Shown here one piece after another: positions 1 to 5,367 of a stretch of 5,367 nt of DNA. Under the pieces are notes generated by a model, which saw only the letters and a program-made list of their open reading frames with translations, was not told where the DNA came from and ran no database searches. The translations under genes were made by a program, and so were the position numbers. Origin of the DNA: Bacteroidales bacterium (GTDB taxonomy: Bacteria > Bacteroidota > Bacteroidia > Bacteroidales > F082); assembly GCA_017428285.1 (NCBI GenBank), contig JAFRRE010000043.1, forward strand, positions 1 to 5,367. The letters run 5' to 3'. Within the stretch, counting starts at the first letter, position 1; each line of letters opens with the position of its first letter.

Positions 1-6
1 AAGATG

Positions 7-134
7 TGTCGCAGCCTGCAACTTGACCCATTGGCAGGTTTTGAACCTCAATTTTGCCCCTGAAACGTTTCAATCGCTGGAATCGCCTTTATCCATTGGG
101 CTTCAGCACATGTCACAGCCTGCAAAATGACCTA
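7..134. repeat. Imperfect direct repeat in non-coding DNA
   Basis: A 24-base segment at 7-30 recurs at 111-134 with 20 of 24 positions identical by eye; both share the core CAGCCTGCA and a following TGACC. The copies are 104 bases apart, which is not a multiple of three, so they do not look like a repeated protein motif. Between them lie a short hairpin (AGGTT at 36-40 with AACCT at 44-48) and a perfect 12-base palindrome TGAAACGTTTCA at 61-72. I see no convincing ORF in 1-180. It may be a dispersed intergenic repeat or part of the leader of a gene beyond the left edge. Confidence 0.5.
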
Positions 135-151
135 TAAGTCTAAATTTTCGG

Positions 152-181
152 CAAAGATAGTACTTTTGCAGCAAATTCAAC
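152..181 (-). promoter_or_regulatory. Weak candidate promoter directed out of the left edge
   Basis: On the minus strand TATCTTTG (159 down to 152) fits the Bacteroidetes -7 consensus TAnnTTTG. A GTTG at 181-178, 18 bases upstream, is one mismatch from the -33 TTTG. The plus strand carries TACTTTTG at 161-168, so two -7-like boxes lie back to back, with GCAAA at 151-155 mirrored by TTTGC at 165-169. No proper -33 box is seen for the plus direction. No gene start follows inside the window, so this remains a guess. Confidence 0.25.
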
Positions 182-561
182 TACAATTGCTCCTCCAAAA
201 ACTCCGCCGCATCAGCTACACAGCCGGAGCATTGGCGGAGGATGACACCCGTACCGACACCTTTGAGCATCTTGCATTGGGTGGCACCGTTGCGTTGCTG
301 GAACTGGGTCATAATTTGCCTCATGCCTTTTCTTGCCATCGCCTTGTCCTTGGTGGCCAATCCCAAGACGATGCCAGCCCCGACAAGGGCACCGCAGGTG
401 CCTTCCATGTTGCCCATGCCCGAGCCAAAGGCATTGCCTAGGTTACGGCCGGTTTCTTCATCGATTCCAATCAAGTCAGCGTATGTGCAAATGACGGCTT
501 GAGCGCAGTTGTGTGAGCCATTCTCCAGCTTCTCTGCTGCTATGTGTTTTCTGGTTTCCAT
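181..561 (-). CDS. C_GCAxxG_C_C family putative redox protein
   Basis: This is a protein of 126 residues, close to the roughly 140 usual for the family, which is defined by conserved cysteines and a CGAxxG motif and is thought to be redox-active. From the chosen start, the visible cysteines are C19 (in HNCAQAV), C56 (in CGALVG, the family signature), C96, C111 and C114 (CSGC), plus a less typical C25. A glycine-rich stretch, GSGMGNMEG, leads into the signature. No signal peptide or membrane segment is seen, so it is probably cytoplasmic. The start is ATG at 561: the frame stays open to an ATG at 612, but that would lie inside the promoter (580-613) and would add residues unlike the family. 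The leader is only about a dozen bases and has no Shine-Dalgarno sequence. It is divergent from the short ORF at 640. Substrate and partner are unknown. Confidence 0.85.
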   Translation of the reverse strand: METRKHIAAEKLENGSHNCAQAVICTYADLIGIDEETGRNLGNAFGSGMGNMEGTCGALVGAGIVLGLATKDKAMARKGMRQIMTQFQQRNGATQCKMLKGVGTGVILRQCSGCVADAAEFLEEQL

Positions 562-575
562 GAAATTTGTATTTT

Positions 576-609
576 TTTGCAAAGGTACTCTTTTTTCTGT
601 GTATTTTTG
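576..609 (+). promoter_or_regulatory. Bacteroidetes-type promoter for the short ORF at 640
   Basis: On the plus strand, TTTG at 576-579 is followed after 22 bases by TATTTTTG at 602-609. Predicted transcription would start near 614-617, about 25 bases before the ATG at 640. Each -33 box abuts or overlaps the -7 box of the opposite promoter, so the two directions cannot easily be occupied by RNA polymerase at the same time. Confidence 0.6.
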
Positions 610-613
610 CAAA
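580..613 (-). promoter_or_regulatory. Bacteroidetes-type promoter for the C_GCAxxG_C_C gene
   Basis: Read on the minus strand, TTTG (613-610) is followed after 22 bases by TACCTTTG (587-580), which matches TTTG/TAnnTTTG. Transcription would begin a few bases further on, roughly at 573-576, which leaves a very short leader before the ATG at 561. This promoter decides the start of that gene and overlaps a plus-strand promoter almost completely. Confidence 0.7.
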
Positions 614-639
614 ATATAGCAGCGAATATAACAGAAACG

Positions 640-804
640 ATGAATGGCAAAAAAGAGTTGAAGAGATTATATCCTGATGGGATGGTAGCGTTTGATAAAG
701 AGCATAGATATAATCTATACTACTCGTTGGAGCATGTTGAAGAAATAAAGGCTTTGGATGCCGCAGAGAAAAAATGTCATTTTGGCGGTCAAGACAGATG
801 TTGA
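640..804 (+). CDS. Short hypothetical protein, possibly a frameshifted remnant
   Basis: This 54-residue ORF begins at an ATG that follows a good Bacteroidetes-type promoter (576-609). I do not recognise the family. The sequence is charged and soluble-looking (MNGKKELKRLYPDGMVAFDK at the start, then NLYYSLEHVEEIKALDAAEK), with no membrane segment or signal peptide. It ends with CHFGGQDRC straight after a run of six A (770-775). Moving one frame at that run gives ...AEKNVILAVKTDVDSS..., whose hydrophobic strand pattern looks more protein-like than the annotated end. This suggests that the original gene was longer and has lost its frame; the alternative frame runs on to 976 but becomes low-quality after about 830. 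The upstream in-frame ATG at 544 lies before the promoter and is not the start. It could equally be a genuine small protein. Confidence 0.45.
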   Translation: MNGKKELKRLYPDGMVAFDKEHRYNLYYSLEHVEEIKALDAAEKKCHFGGQDRC

Positions 805-943
805 TTCTTCATGTTTTGCCACCTCCACCCGACAATTATCCCCAATTTTTGCAAAGTGTAGTTTGCATAGCCCACTACATTTTCACCTTCCCCGTCATCC
901 CCTTTCCTCACTCCATCACCATCTCCTCGGAAATCCAGGAAAA
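805..943. other. Gap with no gene seen
   Basis: This lies between the short ORF and the end of the minus-strand ATPase gene. The open frames crossing it give compositionally poor translations (runs of H, P and S, or G and D). A 6-base inverted repeat (TGTAGT 857-862, ACTACA 874-879) with an 11-base loop is too weak, and lacks a T-run, to call as a terminator. Confidence 0.4.
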
Positions 944-2284
944 TCACAAAAACATCGTCATCAAAACAGGCAATAGTGTAGTGGTGCCGTCGCGAAGGTA
1001 ATCTTTCGTGTAGATTAAGAAACGCTCTCCCACTCGATTTGAGAATTTCGTGCAGAAAACATCTAACGAAACATGGCTCTTGTAGCCCGACGACTTCACC
1101 TCTATCGGCCAAATCTTGGCACCGCGCGACAGCAAAAAATCAACCTCATAGTTGTGTTTGCCGCTTTCTGTAGGCCATGTGTGATAGAACAGATTGTTTC
1201 CCTTCGCCTTCAGCACCTGCGCAACGATATTCTCGTACACATAACCCAAATTGGCCGACAGCTTGTCGCTCAACAGTTTCTCGTAAATCACATTCTCCGT
1301 TATATCCTTATCCCAGAATGCCAAGGTCACGAACAGACCCGTGTCGCCCACAAACATTTTGTACTGTTCCATGTCGCAATTCAGCGATAATCCCACATTG
1401 GGGTCGTTTGAATGATAGGCAAAATTCACCGTCATGCTGCCTCGCATCTTTTCCAAAACTTCATCCAGATTTTTGCGCTCGCTGTCGTTCAGCACGCTCC
1501 CCACCTGATAGCGAGAGGCATTCTTGTTCAACTCCGACGGAATGGCGCGGAACAGGCGTGAAGCACGGCCCGATGGGTCAATCTTCAAGAAGTCATCCAA
1601 ATACAGGCTGATTATTTTACGCTTCTCCTTGTCCACACGACTCATGTTTTTCGTATTGAGATATTCGTTCACGGCTTGAGGCATACCGCCAACCAGCATA
1701 TACAGCCGGAAGTCGCGCATCGACTTACGGAGCGCCTGCTCCAGTGGCATCCGTTTCTCATAGAACTGTTTCAGAAGCGGAACCGTGGCCACATCGCCCA
1801 ATGCCCAGCGAAACTCCTCGTAATCCATCGGATACATCTCAATGCTGGTTTCCTCGCTAGGAATGATAATGTTCTCCGTTTTCTTCCTAATGGAGATGAG
1901 CGAGCCTGTCTCGATATAATCATAGCGATGGTCTTTCACTAACGTCTTGATAGCCTGTCGAGCCATCGGGCACTCCTGTACTTCGTCGAAGATGACGACC
2001 GACTTCCGATTCTCCAGCACAACATTGTAGATGGTCTGCAACCTAAGGAAAATATAGTCCAAGTCCATCAAGTCATTGAAAAGCGACTTCACTTCCAGCG
2101 ATGCTTTTGAGAAGTCTACAAGCATATATGACTTATACTCATTTCGGGCAAACTCTTCAACGATTGTTGACTTTCCGACACGACGCGCCCCTTTCACCAG
2201 TATGGCAGTCTTACCGTTTTCCTCATGTTTCCATTCCAGTAATTTGCTATAAATCTTACGCTTAAACACTCTATTATCATCCAT
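944..2284 (-). CDS. AAA+ ATPase with DUF4143-type C-terminal domain
   Basis: This is an intact 446-residue cytoplasmic ATPase. The N-terminal AAA domain has Walker A GARRVGKST (residues 32-40), Walker B SVVIFDE (95-101, D100 and E101) and a sensor-like IETGSLIS (124-131). The next part shows family landmarks: YMLVGGMPQAV (195-205), LYLDDFLK (227-234) and FVGDTGLFV (311-319). The C-terminus has YEVDFLL (379-385) and PIEVKSS (393-399), the D...ExK pattern typical of this family, whose C-terminal domain resembles a PD-(D/E)XK nuclease fold. The ending LPVLMTMFL also looks like a native C-terminus. The start is ATG at 2284, because the frame's earlier GTG at 2335 falls in the -33 box. The cellular role of such ATPases is poorly known; they are often found in variable or mobile regions. 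It is transcribed alone, away from the helicase gene, with the remnant of a related gene just upstream. Confidence 0.9.
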   Translation of the reverse strand: MDDNRVFKRKIYSKLLEWKHEENGKTAILVKGARRVGKSTIVEEFARNEYKSYMLVDFSKASLEVKSLFNDLMDLDYIFLRLQTIYNVVLENRKSVVIFDEVQECPMARQAIKTLVKDHRYDYIETGSLISIRKKTENIIIPSEETSIEMYPMDYEEFRWALGDVATVPLLKQFYEKRMPLEQALRKSMRDFRLYMLVGGMPQAVNEYLNTKNMSRVDKEKRKIISLYLDDFLKIDPSGRASRLFRAIPSELNKNASRYQVGSVLNDSERKNLDEVLEKMRGSMTVNFAYHSNDPNVGLSLNCDMEQYKMFVGDTGLFVTLAFWDKDITENVIYEKLLSDKLSANLGYVYENIVAQVLKAKGNNLFYHTWPTESGKHNYEVDFLLSRGAKIWPIEVKSSGYKSHVSLDVFCTKFSNRVGERFLIYTKDYLRDGTTTLLPVLMTMFL

Positions 2285-2306
2285 GACTGTTCTATTTCCG
2301 ATACTG

Positions 2307-2338
2307 CAAAAATAGGAATAATTCCAAATCCTCACAAA
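2307..2338 (-). promoter_or_regulatory. Promoter of the AAA+ ATPase gene
   Basis: On the minus strand TTTG (2338-2335) is followed after 20 bases by TATTTTTG (2314-2307), a very good Bacteroidetes-type promoter. Transcription should begin near 2300, about 15 bases before the ATG at 2284. It lies just downstream of the stop of the upstream remnant, so the ATPase does not depend on transcription through that remnant. Confidence 0.75.
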
Positions 2339-2372
2339 TTAATCCAGCGTTTTATTCCAAAATCTCACATTT

Positions 2373-2663
2373 TTAAACACGAAAATATTCCATTTCCTCA
2401 AAATCTTTGGGATGGATTGTTGCCACCTCCGCAAAAGCCTTACCGTTCTTCGCCAACACATAATCCACTTCGCGGCCTTTCTCATCGCGCCAATAACAGG
2501 TAGAATGATGCCCAGTCATCGCACCATTAACGATATGTGCCCAAATGGCCGGGTCGAACAGACGTCCCCAAAGTCTTGAATCCGCCAATGCTTCATTGTA
2601 CGTTTTCCCACAATAGATATTCTTCAAGGGTATGCCAAGAACGAGAGGAGCGCGAAGAAACAA
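2373..2663 (-). pseudogene. C-terminal remnant of a second DUF4143-type ATPase
   Basis: This open frame encodes about 96 residues that resemble only the far C-terminal part of AAA/DUF4143 ATPases. ALADSRLWGRLF (residues 25-36), a helix ending AHIVNGAMTG (42-51), YWRDEKGREVDYVL (57-70) and GKAFAEV (74-80) follow the order of that family, which is normally about 400 residues long. The Walker A and B region is absent. The usual ExK lysine is missing (EV is followed by A) and the last residues, after about 80, do not look like the family. Residues DPAIW replace what is usually a small-residue ES/AIG-type helix start. The frame opens only with a TTG at 2663, so no credible start exists; upstream of about 2650 the similarity is lost where the helicase promoter begins. 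It belongs to a different subfamily from the intact ATPase downstream. A small expressed protein is possible but unlikely. Confidence 0.7.
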
Positions 2664-2693
2664 CGGTTGTATCCCCTTTTCTGAAGAGCATGA

Positions 2694-2724
2694 TTTGGTA
2701 GTTCGGGATTTCTATGTATTTTTG
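2694..2724 (+). promoter_or_regulatory. Promoter of the exonuclease-RecQ helicase gene
   Basis: TTTG at 2694-2697 is followed after 19 bases by TATTTTTG at 2717-2724. Predicted transcription starts about 2728-2731, only a few bases before the ATG at 2734, so the message would be almost leaderless. This rules against the longer frame that opens at 2632, whose extra 34 residues would be encoded by the promoter itself. Confidence 0.75.
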
Positions 2725-2733
2725 CCTCCAATT

Positions 2734-5283
2734 ATGATAGCATTCATTGATACAGAGGTCGATCCGCAGACGAAGAAGGTGACGGATTACGGAGCAGTGA
2801 GGGAGGATGGCGCAGTGCTGCACGCTCATTCCAAAGCCGACTTCGATGCCTTTGTGTCGAAGTGCGACACGATATGCGGACATAACATCATCAACCACGA
2901 CCTGAAGTACACGGCACTGAGGGGCAATCCCACGATTATTGATACATTGTTTCTTTCGCCGCTGTTGTTTCCCAAACGTCCGTATCACAAGCTGGTGAAA
3001 GACGACAAGTTGCAGGTGGATGAGCTGAACAATCCAGCGAACAACTCCATGAAGGCTCGTGACTTGCTGAATGACGAAATCGCTGAATGGCACCAGTTAT
3101 CACATGATAGGCAGGAAATCTACTATCAATTACTGCATCAAACACGGGAGTTCGAAGGGTTTTTCAAATACGTAGGCTACTCCAAGCCATCTTCCTTTAT
3201 TGGTAGGATTCTGAGACCTCAACAGGATTGTACGTCATTGATTCTTAATGAATTTAATGACAAGATTTGTAGCCATGCAGATTTCGACACATTACTTAAA
3301 CAGTATCCGATTGAATTGGCCTATTGTTTAGCGGTGATTGGTGCTGACGACATTTTCTCCATCACTCCTGCATGGGTGACACGCAACTATCCGCAGGTGG
3401 TGAATGTGATGAACATGTTGCGCAACACAACATGTGGAGAATGCAACTACTGCCAACAACGATTGGATGCCCACAATGGTCTAAAGCAGTTCTTCGGCTA
3501 TGATGAGTTTCGCACCTTCGATGGAATACCCATGCAGCAACAAGCCGTGGAATCGGCCATTCGTAGTGAATCATTGCTGACGATATTCCCTACCGGCGGC
3601 GGAAAGAGCCTCACCTTCCAACTGCCAGCCTTAATGGAAGGAAGAAACACACATGGACTGACGGTGGTTATCTCGCCTCTCCAGTCGTTGATGAAAGACC
3701 AAGTGGACAACTTGGCGGCTCGTGGCATCAGCGAAGCTGTGACCATCAATGGCTTGCTTGATCCCATAGAACGGGCTACGGCCATCGAACAAGTGGCCGA
3801 CGGTAGAGCCAACCTGCTTTATATCGCTCCAGAGATGTTGAGAAGCAAGACCATCGAAAAGTTGCTTATCAGCAGGAATGTGGTTCGTTTTGTCATCGAT
3901 GAAGCGCACTGCTTCTCGGCTTGGGGCCACGATTTCCGGGTTGACTATTTGTATATCGGCGATTTCATTCGCAACTTACAAAACAAAAAGCAACTGAGCC
4001 AGCCTATCGCAGTATCGTGTTTTACGGCCACAGCCAAACAAAAGGTTATCAGCGACATTTGCGATTATTTCAGAGCGAAACTCAGCTTGGAACTGAAGAT
4101 ATTCGCCGCCAACGCAGAAAGAAAGAACCTGCGTTATTCCGTGCTTCATGCCGACACACCCGAAGAGAAATACAATCTGCTGCGCTCACTGATACTTGGG
4201 CACGACTGCCCATCGATTGTTTATGTGTCGCGCACTCGTATTACGCATGAATTGGCGCAACACCTGAAAAGCGATGGCATACAGGCATTGCCGTTCAACG
4301 GTAAGATGGAAGCAGCCGAAAAAGTGGAGAACCAAAATGCTTTTATGAGCGGTGACGCACAGGTGATTGTAGCCACCTCTGCCTTTGGCATGGGCGTTGA
4401 CAAGAAAGATGTTGGATTGGTCGTTCACTATAACATCAGCGACTCGTTGGAGAACTATGTGCAAGAGGCTGGTCGTGCAGGGCGCGATCCCGAAATGAAA
4501 GCCGAATGCTTTGTGCTTTATGATGATAGCGATTTGGACAAGCACTTCATTCTCCTTAATCAGACCAAACTCAGCATCAGCGAGATCCAGCAGGTTTGGA
4601 AAGCCATCAAAGACCTTACGGCCAAACAAGACCATGTCAGTTGCTCGCCATTGGACATCGCACGTCAGGCTGGATGGGGCGAGGAAATCGATGACATTGA
4701 GACGCGCGTAAAAGCAGCCATTGCAGCATTAGAGGATGCAGGATTCATACAGCGAGGTAGCAATTCGCCGCATGTTTTTGCAACGGGCATAGCCGTAAAG
4801 AACATGGATGAAGCCCGTCGCAAGTTGACGCTCTCGCCACTTTTTGATGACCAATCTCGCGAAGAGGCTGCACGAATCATCAAATCGCTTATCAGTGCCC
4901 GTGCAACTGCCGAAGGTCGCGGGGCAGAGGCCGAAAGTCGCGTGGATTATTTGGCCGATATACTCGGATTAAACAAGGCGTCAGTGATTAGAAACATCAA
5001 TCTGATGCGTCAGGAAGGCCTATTGGCCGACAGCCGCGACATGCAAGCATGGATATCCAAAAGCACTTCCCAACGCAATCTTGACATCATCCTGAAACTG
5101 GAACGGTTCCTTTTGCAACGGTTTGGCGAAGAGGCACAAAGGATGAACTATAAGGAGTTGAACGAAGAAGCTCAGAAAGCAGGTCTTACCTACTCCAACA
5201 TCAAACGGCTGAGGATGCTACTCCATTTCCTGACTTTGACAATGCGTCACCCTTCGCGCGTACGCGTATGCGCGAGGGCTTAG
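2734..5283 (+). CDS. DnaQ-like exonuclease / RecQ-type helicase fusion, probably 3'-truncated
   Basis: This is an 849-residue predicted DNA-processing protein. The N-terminus is a DnaQ-like 3'-5' exonuclease fold: FIDTEVD (D6, E8), then GHNIINHD (D56), then NNPANNSMKARDLL (99-112), which aligns with the HxxxxD helix but has Asn at 104. A linker (about 115-245) ends in C234, C237 and C240. Motif 0 is LKQFFGYDEFRTF (250-262). The RecQ core follows: Walker A TGGGKS (287-292), SPLQSLMKDQ (314-323), DEAHCFSAWGHDFR (389-402), FTATA (430-434), SIVYVSRTR (494-502), VIVATSAFGMGVDK (544-557) and QEAGRAGRD (577-585). Winged-helix-like segments lie at about 635-690, 735-765 and 805-830. The four-Cys zinc module normally after motif VI is absent. 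The last 17 residues or so (LTLTMRHPSRVRVCARA) come from a palindromic repeat and break off a helical domain that normally continues, so the C-terminus is probably lost. A 3'-5' helicase in DNA repair or defence is inferred. The start is ATG at 2734, set by the promoter. Confidence 0.9.
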   Translation: MIAFIDTEVDPQTKKVTDYGAVREDGAVLHAHSKADFDAFVSKCDTICGHNIINHDLKYTALRGNPTIIDTLFLSPLLFPKRPYHKLVKDDKLQVDELNNPANNSMKARDLLNDEIAEWHQLSHDRQEIYYQLLHQTREFEGFFKYVGYSKPSSFIGRILRPQQDCTSLILNEFNDKICSHADFDTLLKQYPIELAYCLAVIGADDIFSITPAWVTRNYPQVVNVMNMLRNTTCGECNYCQQRLDAHNGLKQFFGYDEFRTFDGIPMQQQAVESAIRSESLLTIFPTGGGKSLTFQLPALMEGRNTHGLTVVISPLQSLMKDQVDNLAARGISEAVTINGLLDPIERATAIEQVADGRANLLYIAPEMLRSKTIEKLLISRNVVRFVIDEAHCFSAWGHDFRVDYLYIGDFIRNLQNKKQLSQPIAVSCFTATAKQKVISDICDYFRAKLSLELKIFAANAERKNLRYSVLHADTPEEKYNLLRSLILGHDCPSIVYVSRTRITHELAQHLKSDGIQALPFNGKMEAAEKVENQNAFMSGDAQVIVATSAFGMGVDKKDVGLVVHYNISDSLENYVQEAGRAGRDPEMKAECFVLYDDSDLDKHFILLNQTKLSISEIQQVWKAIKDLTAKQDHVSCSPLDIARQAGWGEEIDDIETRVKAAIAALEDAGFIQRGSNSPHVFATGIAVKNMDEARRKLTLSPLFDDQSREEAARIIKSLISARATAEGRGAEAESRVDYLADILGLNKASVIRNINLMRQEGLLADSRDMQAWISKSTSQRNLDIILKLERFLLQRFGEEAQRMNYKELNEEAQKAGLTYSNIKRLRMLLHFLTLTMRHPSRVRVCARA
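5251..5278. repeat. GC-rich near-perfect 28-base palindrome
   Basis: The two 14-base arms, centred between 5264 and 5265, pair at 12 of 14 positions; the other two would be G-U pairs in RNA. The middle is alternating CG/TA (GCGTACGCGTATGC region), far more GC-rich than the surroundings. It lies within the last codons of the helicase frame and directly downstream of the stop of the convergent minus-strand gene. It could form a strong hairpin in transcripts from either side and serve as a bidirectional terminator, but no T-run follows on either strand. It may also be a copy of a dispersed intergenic repeat. Confidence 0.65.
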
Positions 5284-5367
5284 TCCTCCAATAGGGTGCG
5301 GATCTGTTCTTGTTGAGGCATTGTGTAGAGTCGTTCGGAGTAGGTCTCTCCATTGGGTAGTCTGAAG
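5280..5367 (-). CDS. C-terminal end of an unidentified convergent gene (partial)
   Basis: On the minus strand the frame is open from the right edge to a TAA at 5282-5280 and gives 28 residues: FRLPNGETYSERLYTMPQ followed by QEQIRTLLED. The hydrophilic composition, NGETYSERLY and the helical LLED ending look like real coding sequence and not a shadow, but I do not recognise the family. Its stop overlaps the helicase stop (TAG at 5281-5283), so the two genes converge with no spacer. The start lies outside the window. Confidence 0.5.
   Translation of the reverse strand, partial: FRLPNGETYSERLYTMPQQEQIRTLLED

Noticed and set aside
127..502. Plus-strand open frames over the redox-protein gene
   Set aside because: The minus-strand product has the conserved cysteine pattern and a matching promoter; the plus-strand frames have neither.
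562..612. Longer start for the C_GCAxxG_C_C gene at the ATG at 612
   Set aside because: This ATG lies within the promoter and would precede the predicted transcription start; the 17 extra residues are not like the family.
857..879. Inverted repeat as a terminator between the short ORF and the ATPase
   Set aside because: The stem is only six pairs, the loop is eleven bases, and no T-run follows on either strand.
1073..1611. Plus-strand open frames opposite the AAA+ ATPase
   Set aside because: They are antisense to an intact ATPase with all its motifs; the translations are rich in R, H, P and S and have no domain pattern.
2632..2733. N-terminal extension of the helicase from 2632
   Set aside because: It reads through the promoter and the decayed ATPase; the exonuclease fold begins right at MIAFIDTEVD, encoded from 2734.
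2593..3093. Long minus-strand open frame of 166 residues overlapping the start of the helicase gene
   Set aside because: It is antisense to the clearly coding exonuclease domain, and it has no recognisable domain and no promoter of its own.
4186..4635. Minus-strand open frame of 149 residues inside the helicase gene
   Set aside because: It is a shadow of the helicase motif V-VI region, which is coding on the plus strand.
1..5367. CRISPR array, tRNA, rRNA or insertion-sequence transposase
   Set aside because: No regularly spaced repeats, cloverleaf, rRNA-like sequence or transposase motif was seen on either strand.

Overview
The window looks like chromosomal DNA from a Bacteroidales bacterium, perhaps Prevotella-like. 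The main reason is that the convincing genes start just downstream of Bacteroidetes-type promoters (TTTG, about 19-22 bases, TAnnTTTG) and lack strong Shine-Dalgarno sequences. The encoded families also fit this phylum. The genus is an inference.

Layout. Bases 1-180 are non-coding and hold an imperfect 24-base direct repeat and small palindromes. At 181-561 (minus) is a small cysteine-rich putative redox protein of the C_GCAxxG_C_C family. It is transcribed from a mirrored bidirectional promoter (576-613), which on its other side faces a short unrecognised ORF (640-804, plus) that may be a frameshifted remnant. Bases 805-943 show no gene. At 944-2284 (minus) is an intact AAA+ ATPase with a DUF4143-type C-terminus. 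Behind it, at about 2373-2663 (minus), lies the C-terminal remnant of a second ATPase of the same broad class.

From 2734 to 5283 (plus) runs the dominant gene, a DnaQ-like exonuclease fused to a RecQ-type helicase. Its own promoter sits where the ATPase remnant loses recognisable sequence. The helicase part has every core motif. The exonuclease part seems to have Asn in place of the last catalytic Asp. The usual RecQ zinc module is missing, but a CxxCxxC cluster lies before the helicase core. The frame ends abruptly in low-complexity residues read from a GC-rich near-perfect palindrome (5251-5278), which suggests a 3' truncation. The stop overlaps that of a convergent partial gene that enters from the right edge (5280-5367, minus).

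How the parts may relate. The ATPase, the decayed ATPase and the exonuclease-helicase form a small divergent cluster of nucleic-acid or NTPase genes, typical of variable accessory DNA. Nothing in the sequence proves that they work as one system. The best leads are the fusion protein with its altered catalytic and zinc features, and the signs of gene decay at both of its ends.
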